Positions 1 to 4,526 of a stretch of DNA of 5,353 bases are shown here, one piece after another. Numbering within the stretch: position 1 is the first letter of the stretch; every line of letters starts with the position of its first letter. The notes under the pieces are model-generated. The model saw only the letters and a list, made by a program, of their open reading frames with translations. It was not told the DNA's origin and did no database searches. The position numbers were made by a program, and so were the translations under genes. The stretch is taken from assembly GCA_023249955.1 (NCBI GenBank), contig JAHFBR010000086.1, positions 1-5,353 of the forward strand, read 5' to 3'. Origin of the DNA: a bacterium (GTDB lineage: Bacteria > Babelota > Babeliae > Babelales > RVW-14).

Positions 1-596
1 GTTAGTGCTTCGAACTGATCGTGGGTCACGTAGACAAAAGTTGTTTTGAGTTTGTCTTGCAACTGGCTCAACTCGATAAGCATCTCTTCTTTCAGCTTAA
101 GGTCCAGTGCTGCAAGCGGTTCATCCAGCAACAAAACTTCCGGTTCATTGATCAGCGCTCGCGCCAATGCAACACGCTGCTGTTGACCACCAGAAAGATT
201 GCGCGGATATTTTGATTCAAAGCCAGAAAGACGAACCATTTTGAGCAACTCAAGAACTTTTGCTCGCATCAAATCTTCGCTCACTCGCTTAATACGTAGG
301 CTGTAAGCAACGTTGTCAAAAACGGTCAAATGAGGGAACAGTGCGTATTGTTGAAACACCGTATTGATTTTGCGCTTGTACACCGGAACGTGCGTGATAT
401 CAAGATCGCCCAAATAGATGCGACCAGAATCAACCGTTTCCAGGCCGGCAAGCAGGCGCAAAACGGTTGTTTTGCCACAGCCACTTGGCCCCAGCAGCGC
501 AAAAAACTGACCCATAGGAATTTCAAGACTGAGGTTATCCAAAATAACCTCTCCAGCGTACGATTTGCAGACGCGCTCAAGACGAATATATCTCAT
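1..596 (-). CDS. potA: PotA-type ABC transporter ATP-binding protein, 3' end beyond window
   Basis: This is the ATPase subunit of an importer, most like the spermidine/putrescine (PotABCD) family, which drives periplasmic-binding-protein-dependent uptake at the inner membrane. From the ATG at 596, 198 full codons are present. Visible in order are Walker A GPSGCGKT (residues 36-43), the Q-loop in a PotA-typical stretch NTVFQQYALFPHLTVFDNV (78-96), signature LSGGQQQR (134-141), Walker B VLLLDEP with D-loop LAALD (154-165), and the H-loop VTHDQ (190-194). Family members are usually about 350-380 residues, so the C-terminal regulatory/TOBE domain should lie beyond position 1. Permease and binding-protein genes would be expected further left. 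The start is preceded by GGGGT at a reasonable distance, a modest ribosome-binding site. The upstream gene ends 37 bp away. Substrate assignment rests on similarity of the nucleotide-binding domain only; iron- or sugar-type relatives cannot be excluded. Confidence 0.9.
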   Translation of the reverse strand, partial: MRYIRLERVCKSYAGEVILDNLSLEIPMGQFFALLGPSGCGKTTVLRLLAGLETVDSGRIYLGDLDITHVPVYKRKINTVFQQYALFPHLTVFDNVAYSLRIKRVSEDLMRAKVLELLKMVRLSGFESKYPRNLSGGQQQRVALARALINEPEVLLLDEPLAALDLKLKEEMLIELSQLQDKLKTTFVYVTHDQFEAL

Positions 597-633
597 TTAT
601 TCTACCCCAGCATGAAAGAGCATGACGAATGTA

Positions 634-1326
634 TCACGATGCTTTGTGTGTTTTTTTCTTGAAACGCGCAAACACCATAGGAACTACGATGTCAGAAAGC
701 GTACATGGAATCAACACAGCAAAAATAAGAAACAGAAACACAAAGCCCATGTGCGCCCACCAATCGCTAAAGCCAAAGCTTACGAGGTACAGAATTGACG
801 CCATTGAGCTGATAAAAATGTGTAAAAAGTGAAAACCTAAGGAGTAAAAAAGATGCAAATTACTTGGATGGCTGCTCATCACCCAACCGTTCAGCATGCC
901 AATGGTTAAAAATGGCAAAACGGTATCGAGGTGGCTTAAAAAGCACCAGTGAAAATGCATATCAAGATTTACAATTTTTCCGCCAATATAGGGCAAGAAG
1001 GCATCTGAAACGGTGCAAAAAACTGCTGGTACCAAAAGCCCCACCACAATGCCCAACGGCACATTGCGTGAAAAGCGACGAAAGGTCAGCATGGTTCCCG
1101 TGGCGGCAAACAACAAATGCAAGAAGTGAAAATTGTGAAACAAGCGGTAGCCTATTGAAAAATGGCCGCTTCCAAACGGAATGAATGACAGGATGCTCAA
1201 GCAGATCATAGCAAAGGCAACGGAAAAAATTGCATACGGGAAATGACACAACAACTCACCCATTACGGTGTGGTGGTGCTCTAACGTGCCATGTTCATGC
1301 GTTTTGGTATGATGTAATTCGTCCAT
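634..1326 (-). CDS. histidine-rich six-helix membrane protein with internal duplication, function unknown
   Basis: This is a 230-residue inner-membrane protein that I do not recognise. The hydrophilic N-terminus carries seven histidines within residues 5-19. About six hydrophobic segments follow, near 30-50, 62-82, 90-112, 133-150, 160-183 and 193-220, and a basic tail closes the protein. Two halves repeat: FHFLH at 66-70 and 165-169, then a Pro-Cys-Thr-Ser-Asp cluster (VPAVFCTVSDAFLP at 99-112; IPCTLSDIVVP at 206-216). A histidine also precedes the first helix of each half (H28, H132). Each repeat therefore has three helices, a layout that often gives inverted-topology pseudosymmetry in transporters. 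About 21 histidines in all suggest metal binding or transport, but this is inference. The ATG at 1326 has GAGGCG as ribosome-binding site about 6 nt upstream. The gene lies between the PASTA gene and potA and may be co-transcribed with potA. Confidence 0.85.
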   Translation of the reverse strand: MDELHHTKTHEHGTLEHHHTVMGELLCHFPYAIFSVAFAMICLSILSFIPFGSGHFSIGYRLFHNFHFLHLLFAATGTMLTFRRFSRNVPLGIVVGLLVPAVFCTVSDAFLPYIGGKIVNLDMHFHWCFLSHLDTVLPFLTIGMLNGWVMSSHPSNLHLFYSLGFHFLHIFISSMASILYLVSFGFSDWWAHMGFVFLFLIFAVLIPCTLSDIVVPMVFARFKKKTHKAS

Positions 1327-1383
1327 CTAATCGCCTCTTTGATCAACTACAAGCCCTAAAAACCTCATAAATCCGTGTTTTCA

Positions 1384-1411
1384 ATATTACTCGATTGACA
1401 CGTAAAGTAAA
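1384..1411 (-). promoter_or_regulatory. candidate sigma70-like promoter for the six-helix membrane protein
   Basis: Read leftward, TTTACT (1411-1406) is followed after 16 nt by TAATAT (1389-1384). Each hexamer matches consensus at four of six positions. Transcription would start near 1377, about 50 nt before the ATG at 1326. A short AT-only dyad AGTAAA/TTTACT overlaps it and is too weak to be a terminator of the preceding gene. This is a by-eye call only. Confidence 0.3.
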
Positions 1412-1431
1412 GAATTGATTTTACTCATCAC

Positions 1432-2163
1432 TTACGCTGCAACTGCCAGCTGAACTTGCAGGCTGCCAGCAAGGTTTACCAGAGCCCCGGGAGCCGGCTG
1501 CTGATCGGTAATTTTGCAGGCTGTGCAAACGTGTTCAGGATCCAGCGATTGACTATGAAAAATCTCGGCCCGGATGTCATGCTGCTTAAACGCTTCTTGA
1601 ACATCTTTGAGCAAAAATCCTTTGACATTGGGCATGATAAAAACGCCCGGTCGGCCTTGCGAAAAATAGAGCGTCACTTTTTTATGCTCGATCACCTCAT
1701 GCGCTCCTGGAATTTGGGCAATACACATCCCCTGAGGATAGGACCCATGAACCTGTACTTCGTGAACTTCATGCTCTTTTTTGGCCATCAAGCTCAAAAC
1801 TTCGCGCTGCTTTTTACCCCACAGATCAGGCATCTGCTCCGGCTGTTTTTTGACTGAAAGTGTTACATAAACATTTTGATTGGGACGAATCTTTTGAGCA
1901 GGACGCGGCAGCTGATCTACCACGGTGCCCTCGGGCAACGTCGCGTCTTCGCGCTGCTGTAACATGCGGACTCCCAGCTGATGCTGTGAAAGCACTTGAA
2001 CACTTTCTTGCAATGATTTACCCATCACATTGGGGGTCTGCACATCGGTTTTGTGCAGCACATAATTGACTACCCCATAACCGATAAGAAAGCCAAAAAA
2101 GGGAATAATCCAGATTTGAGAAAATGATCTTTTTTTGTGTTCTACTTTTTCAAAAAACTTCAC
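1432..2163 (-). CDS. membrane-anchored triple-PASTA-domain protein
   Basis: With the GTG start at 2163 the protein has 243 residues. A short basic cytoplasmic stretch (KFFEKVEHKKRSF) leads into one transmembrane helix (about 17-36), and three PASTA repeats follow outside the membrane at about 41-105, 110-169 and 176-240. Each opens with a Pro-Asn/Asp-hydrophobic-x-Gly motif (TPNVMG, MPDLWG, MPNVKG) and closes with a polar-hydrophobic strand after a Gln-Xaa-Pro or similar turn. PASTA domains are known from penicillin-binding proteins and Ser/Thr kinases, where they sense cell-wall muropeptides. Here there is no kinase or transpeptidase domain, so a wall-binding adaptor or scaffold role is only inference. 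The third repeat carries a CxxC pair (C213, C216), unusual for PASTA. An in-frame ATG at 2229 would add 22 residues but lies inside the RNase P RNA. GTG 2163 has GGGAG five bases upstream and starts just after the RNA ends, so it is preferred. No terminator separates rnpB from this gene. Confidence 0.88.
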   Translation of the reverse strand: MKFFEKVEHKKRSFSQIWIIPFFGFLIGYGVVNYVLHKTDVQTPNVMGKSLQESVQVLSQHQLGVRMLQQREDATLPEGTVVDQLPRPAQKIRPNQNVYVTLSVKKQPEQMPDLWGKKQREVLSLMAKKEHEVHEVQVHGSYPQGMCIAQIPGAHEVIEHKKVTLYFSQGRPGVFIMPNVKGFLLKDVQEAFKQHDIRAEIFHSQSLDPEHVCTACKITDQQPAPGALVNLAGSLQVQLAVAA

Positions 2164-2168
2164 AGCAG

Positions 2169-2173
2169 CTCCC
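2169..2173 (-). promoter_or_regulatory. Shine-Dalgarno site that decides the PASTA gene start
   Basis: GGGAG on the minus strand lies 5 nt before the GTG at 2163. It sits between the 3' end of rnpB (about 2193) and the coding region. The alternative ATG at 2229 has no comparable site and its first dozen codons are spelled by conserved RNase P RNA sequence. Confidence 0.7.
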
Positions 2174-2192
2174 GAAAATTGATTGGATCGAA

Positions 2193-2604
2193 CTCTTTGT
2201 GGCACGCGTATAAGCTGGATTCTGTGCATTGTAAGCTAAAAGCCTGCAATGTGGCAACCATTTATCTAAGCGACATACCCGCACGTCATAAAGAACAGGA
2301 GACTTGACGCGCCTATTTTGTCTTGCTCCGGATGGGGTTTTCCCACCAAGCACATTGCTGAGCTTGGGCGTGCGCTCTTACCGCACGGTTTCACCCTTAC
2401 CTCTGCGCGTTTTACAGCACAGGGGCGGTTTATTTTCTGTGGTACTGTCCATGGGCTTGCACCCCCCTCATTTGCGTTGAACACACGGTTTGACCCGCAC
2501 GATTCAACCTTATGAGGCATCCTTCCTGCTTGGAGTCCAGACTTTCCTCCCTCTGATCACAGAAACTGGTCTCAGAGAGCGATTGCCTTGCATACCCCAA
2601 AGAG
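2193..2604 (-). ncRNA. rnpB: RNase P RNA (type A), catalytic RNA of tRNA 5'-end maturation
   Basis: This is the ribozyme subunit that removes 5' leaders from pre-tRNAs. Conserved regions on the minus strand are: CR I GAGGAAAGTCTGGACTCC (about 2550-2532); CR II ACAGAAAATAAACCGCC (about 2440-2424); CR III, containing GGTAAGGGTGAAACC and GGTAAGAGCGCAC (about 2402-2370); CR IV CCGGAGCAAGACAAAATAGG (about 2331-2312); and CR V ACAGAATCCAGCTTA (about 2225-2211). The ends are set by P1, where 2604-2590 pairs with 2207-2193 at 14 of 15 positions. Other helices seen are P2 (GGCAATC with GGTTGCC, 2259-2253), P3 (CTCTGA/TCAGAG), the P6 pseudoknot (CAGGA 2528-2524 with TCCTG 2300-2296), P15, P16/17 (GCGCGTCA/TGACGTGC) and P19. 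The L15 GGU that binds the tRNA CCA end is present (GGGTA, 2280-2276). P18 is absent and P8 is longer than in E. coli. At about 412 nt it is slightly longer than the E. coli RNA (377 nt). Exact ends are good to a few nucleotides. Confidence 0.96.
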
Positions 2605-3007
2605 TTACATATCCTACCACTAGATTAATAAAAATTTTAATAGTTGTCACTAAAAATGGCTGTGGCTGATACATAAGAAGATTGAACCAGAGCGCGTTTT
2701 CCATTACAAAATAGAGGGTCAGACAAGCAAAGAAAAGGGCCTTATCACCCTTTAAGAGGGCTGTTTTGAGCACTCGGATGGCAAAAAGGACGAATAAAAA
2801 GTAGATCAGACCTAGCCCAAAACGTCCATAGATTGCAAAGTCCAGCAACAAAAAGGCATTAACCGTAATCCAAAAAGTGGCCTTTTTTTCAGGTTGACGC
2901 AACGTAATAATACTGGCAATCAGGTATGCCAGGGTGCTGTAAACAAGCCATTCTTGAAAAAGTGCCGCGCACAGAAAATCGATGAATAAAAAGATGATCG
3001 CTATCAT
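2510..3007 (-). CDS. polytopic membrane protein, MreD-like topology, 3' end overlapping rnpB
   Basis: This is a 165-residue, very hydrophobic protein with about five membrane segments, near residues 2-20/22-35, 45-60, 62-80, 89-112 and 118-138. A strongly basic tail follows. The central AFLLLDFAIYGRFGLGL (51-67) has the Asp-x(5)-Gly-type loop seen between helices of MreD, the rod-shape and cell-wall elongation protein, whose usual length of about 160 residues also fits. Similarity is loose and the identity is uncertain. Residues 135-165 and the TAA stop (2512-2510) are encoded by what must also be the 5' domain of RNase P RNA, including P1, P3 and CR I, so the tail sequence is dictated by the RNA. 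The start ATG at 3007 lies 6 bp after the hydrolase stop and has no obvious Shine-Dalgarno site, suggesting translational coupling. The body up to about residue 134 looks genuine; whether the tail is translated in vivo is open. Confidence 0.75.
   Translation of the reverse strand: MIAIIFLFIDFLCAALFQEWLVYSTLAYLIASIITLRQPEKKATFWITVNAFLLLDFAIYGRFGLGLIYFLFVLFAIRVLKTALLKGDKALFFACLTLYFVMENALWFNLLMYQPQPFLVTTIKIFINLVVGYVTLWGMQGNRSLRPVSVIRGRKVWTPSRKDAS
2611..2619 (-). promoter_or_regulatory. candidate extended -10 promoter for rnpB inside the upstream coding sequence
   Basis: TGGTAGGAT (2619-2611) fits an extended -10 (TG-n plus a hexamer with four of six matches). Its expected start point is at about 2604, exactly where helix P1 begins. 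There is no good -35 at 16-18 nt. An alternative is GTGACA (2650-2645), 17 nt from TAATCT (2627-2622), starting near 2615. Either would lie within the last transmembrane segment codons of the membrane-protein gene. Confidence 0.35.
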
Positions 3008-3013
3008 GATATT

Positions 3014-4057
3014 TTAGAGTGATGCTTCGTGGGATGGAAGAGAGGATGTTGGCTGCACAACGGGCTGATCAAGGGTAAGCGCTTGGCCAAATTTGACAAT
3101 ATTCAGATGTTTACCAGCAAGCTTAATTGATTGCTCGTGCCAACTACGCTCAAGCCGTTGGATGGGAAGTTTAAAGGTATCAAATCCAAACATAAATGTT
3201 CCCCAATGCATGGGAATAAAGTGACGAGCACCAAGATCGATAAACCCTTGAACCGCCTCCTCAGCGCTTACGTGTGCGTCGTACATGAGGTGGCGTGGCT
3301 CGTTGGGACCAACCGGCATCAATGCTACATCAATCACCGGATAACGCTTGTTGATCGCTTTGAAATGGTTTGCATAGGCTGTGTCGCCCGCAAAATATAC
3401 AGTGGTGCCGTTGCATGAAATCATCCAACTGCCCCACAAAGATTTGTTAGTATCAAACACCCCACGGCCAGTCCAGTGTGATGCCGGCAGGAAGGTAAGC
3501 GTCAGGGTGCTTGCGCCGCCACGTTCCAGGGTTACTTCATCCCACCAGTTCTTTTCGGTGATCATGTTAAAGCCACGTTTTTTGAGCCACGCACGGTTGC
3601 CCAGTGGCACGCACATGTGCGGCTGATGGCTGAGCAAGGCTTGTAGGCTTTTCTCGTCCATGTGGTCACGATGATTGTGAGAAATAAGAACGGCGTCGAT
3701 GTTAGGCAAATCTTGAGGCTGCAGCGGTGAAGGCACCATGCGCCCTGCTGCTGCACGTGAAATTTCATCAAAGACCGGATCAGTCAAAATATTAAAGCCG
3801 CCCACTTGAATTAAAAAAGTCGCATGCCCCAGCCAAGTGATGGTCAATTCGTCGCTGTAGGGACGGGGAACGGTCCGTTCTGTCCACTCTTGAATAACGG
3901 TTGCAGAGCCCAAAAGTCCCTCTTTGCGCCCCTTGCCACTGAGTCGGTAACGCGCAATAAGCCCAATAGTCTTGAGCATGTTTTTAAGACGCAACAAAAT
4001 AGAGTCGTGCGGGTCATTGTAGAAGCGCCCATTCTGGCGGTGTGGTCTTATTTCCAT
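3014..4057 (-). CDS. metallo-beta-lactamase-fold hydrolase, NAPE-PLD/UlaG-like
   Basis: This 347-residue zinc-dependent hydrolase belongs to the MBL superfamily (COG2220 type). It is especially like N-acyl-phosphatidylethanolamine phospholipase D: TWLGHATFLI (74-83), ILTDPVF (90-96), DAVLISHNHRDHMD (121-134), ENWW-type KNWWDEV (169-175), PASHWTGRG (191-199), LWGSWMI (207-213), FAGDTAY (222-228), MPVGPNEPRHLM (247-258) and MHWGTF (283-288). Predicted metal ligands are H127, H129, D131, H132, H194, D225 and H284, all present. Length and the N-terminal RFYNDPHDS lead-in suit bacterial relatives. There is no signal peptide, so a cytoplasmic location is likely. Known relatives cleave phosphodiester bonds in N-acylated phospholipids or lactone-like substrates; the true substrate here cannot be read from sequence. 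The ATG at 4057 has TAGGA 7 nt upstream. This is the first gene of the leftward series, with an extended -10 promoter about 50 bp upstream. Confidence 0.93.
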   Translation of the reverse strand: MEIRPHRQNGRFYNDPHDSILLRLKNMLKTIGLIARYRLSGKGRKEGLLGSATVIQEWTERTVPRPYSDELTITWLGHATFLIQVGGFNILTDPVFDEISRAAAGRMVPSPLQPQDLPNIDAVLISHNHRDHMDEKSLQALLSHQPHMCVPLGNRAWLKKRGFNMITEKNWWDEVTLERGGASTLTLTFLPASHWTGRGVFDTNKSLWGSWMISCNGTTVYFAGDTAYANHFKAINKRYPVIDVALMPVGPNEPRHLMYDAHVSAEEAVQGFIDLGARHFIPMHWGTFMFGFDTFKLPIQRLERSWHEQSIKLAGKHLNIVKFGQALTLDQPVVQPTSSLPSHEASL

Positions 4058-4103
4058 GATTCTTTCCTAGGGACAGACGGTATCGTTATCAAACTCATGG
4101 TCT

Positions 4104-4112
4104 AGTGTAGCA
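4104..4112 (-). promoter_or_regulatory. extended -10 promoter of the MBL hydrolase
   Basis: TGCTACACT reads leftward at 4112-4104: a TG-n extension and the hexamer TACACT with four of six consensus matches. Transcription would start near 4097, leaving about 40 nt of leader before the ATG at 4057. No good -35 is visible. The element abuts a GCACAAAACC repeat (4110-4119), so a protein bound there could block it. Confidence 0.45.
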
Positions 4113-4184
4113 CAAAACCCAAAAAGCACCCGATCTCCTCTTTTTTCCACCGGTTTTGTGCAAAACCATGCTTGTTTTGCACAA
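4110..4184. repeat. cluster of GTTTTGTGC/GCACAAAAC dyads, operator-like
   Basis: Three related sites are packed into 75 bp. GCACAAAACC (4110-4119) is an exact inverted copy of GGTTTTGTGC (4152-4161). The latter is half of a perfect 16-bp palindrome GGTTTTGTGCAAAACC (4152-4167). TTGTGCAAAAC (4156-4166) also forms a perfect 11-bp inverted repeat with GTTTTGCACAA (4174-4184) around a 7-nt loop. Neither side is followed by a T-tract, so it is not an intrinsic terminator. Its place between divergent genes, touching the hydrolase -10, suggests binding sites for a dimeric regulator. No regulator gene is in the window. Confidence 0.5.
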
Positions 4185-4193
4185 GGGGTACTT

Positions 4194-4222
4194 TTGTGAT
4201 AGTTTAGAGAGGTTATTAATAA
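4194..4222 (+). promoter_or_regulatory. weak candidate rightward promoter
   Basis: TTGTGA (4194-4199) lies 17 nt before TAATAA (4217-4222). The -35 matches four of six positions; the -10 is poor. The AT-rich stretch 4213-4240 contains other possible -10 hexamers. It is directly downstream of the dyad cluster and upstream of the 9-codon ORF, which is where a promoter for the rightward transcript is expected. Confidence 0.25.
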
Positions 4223-4260
4223 TTCTAGTTCCCATATTTAGGATTCAAAGGGGACATGCT

Positions 4261-4290
4261 ATGAAAGTTTCAATCAACCTTGTCATCTAA
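4261..4290 (+). CDS. 9-codon ORF (MKVSINLVI), possible leader peptide
   Basis: The ATG at 4261 is preceded by AAAGGGG (4247-4253) at a 7-nt spacing, one of the best ribosome-binding sites in the window, yet the frame closes after nine codons (TAA 4288-4290). It is followed at once by strongly folded RNA and then the acetyltransferase gene 236 bp on. It could be a leader peptide controlling downstream expression, or the stub of a gene cut off by the palindromic sequence. The peptide has no run of one amino acid that would point to classical attenuation. Confidence 0.3.
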   Translation: MKVSINLVI

Positions 4291-4500
4291 AAAACCAGCG
4301 GCGTGAGCAGTCACGCACGTGATGGCATTTCTTTTATTCGCCTTCGCCAGAATACCCAAGGCTTTTTAAGCCTGAGGATAAATGGCGATGGTGAATATCC
4401 CGCCATAGCTCGAAGAGCGACGGCGGATGGGCTACGGCGGAATGAAGCTGATACCACGGCTTAAGAGCTGTGGCGCGCTTCATTTAATCAATCTGATTTA
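4291..4500 (+). other. palindromic, GC-richer structured region in the acetyltransferase leader
   Basis: No gene is seen here; the stretch is nearly all inverted repeats. (1) GCGTGA/TCACGC (4301-4306/4311-4316), competing with TCAC/GTGA (4311-4322). (2) TTCGCCTTCGCCA (4337-4349) with TGGCGATGGTGAA (4383-4395), 12 of 13 paired counting one wobble, enclosing AGGCTT/AAGCCT (4359-4373). (3) CCGCC-ATA-GCTC (4400-4411) with GAGC-GAC-GGCGG (4415-4426) around GAA. Alternatively CCGCCATAGC (4400-4409) pairs with GCTACGGCGG (4431-4440) at 9 of 10. (4) AATGAAGC (4441-4448) with GCTTCATT (4477-4484), enclosing CCACGGCT/AGCTGTGG (4454-4473). ACGGCGGA occurs twice (4420, 4434). It may be a mobile palindromic repeat or a cis-acting leader RNA. 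Confidence 0.6.
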
Positions 4501-4513
4501 TTTTTATTTTTTT
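4441..4513 (+). terminator. possible terminator or attenuator before the acetyltransferase
   Basis: The long two-part hairpin 4441-4484 is followed by a small stem AATCA/TGATT (4486-4498) and then a T-rich tract (4497-4513, only two A's) ending one base before the ribosome-binding site at 4515. The strong stem is about 12 nt from the T-tract and the adjacent stem is weak, so efficiency as an intrinsic terminator is doubtful. Confidence 0.3.
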
Positions 4514-4526
4514 GTAAGGACCAAAC

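Noticed and set aside
21..662. Plus-strand open frames at 21-215 and 330-662
   Set aside because: Antisense to the potA nucleotide-binding domain, whose Walker and signature motifs fix the minus strand as coding.
1456..2069. Plus-strand frames opposite the PASTA gene
   Set aside because: Composition and sequence match no family, and the minus frame has three clear PASTA repeats.
2276..2340. Apparent loss of the L15 GGU tRNA-CCA-binding motif in rnpB
   Set aside because: The small hairpin before CR IV was first taken for P15; aligning P15 to AGC-AA-GACA with TGTC-GCT shows GGGTA in the expected L15 place.
2150..2520. Short frames on both strands across 2150-2520
   Set aside because: They lie inside the RNase P RNA and merely translate its conserved regions.
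4156..4184. Perfect 11-bp inverted repeat as a rho-independent terminator
   Set aside because: No T-tract follows on either strand, and the genes on both sides point away from it, so there is no transcript to end.
4291..4500. CRISPR array or tRNA cluster in the palindromic region
   Set aside because: No regularly spaced direct repeats with spacers, and no tRNA T-arm or anticodon-arm pattern; only nested inverted repeats.
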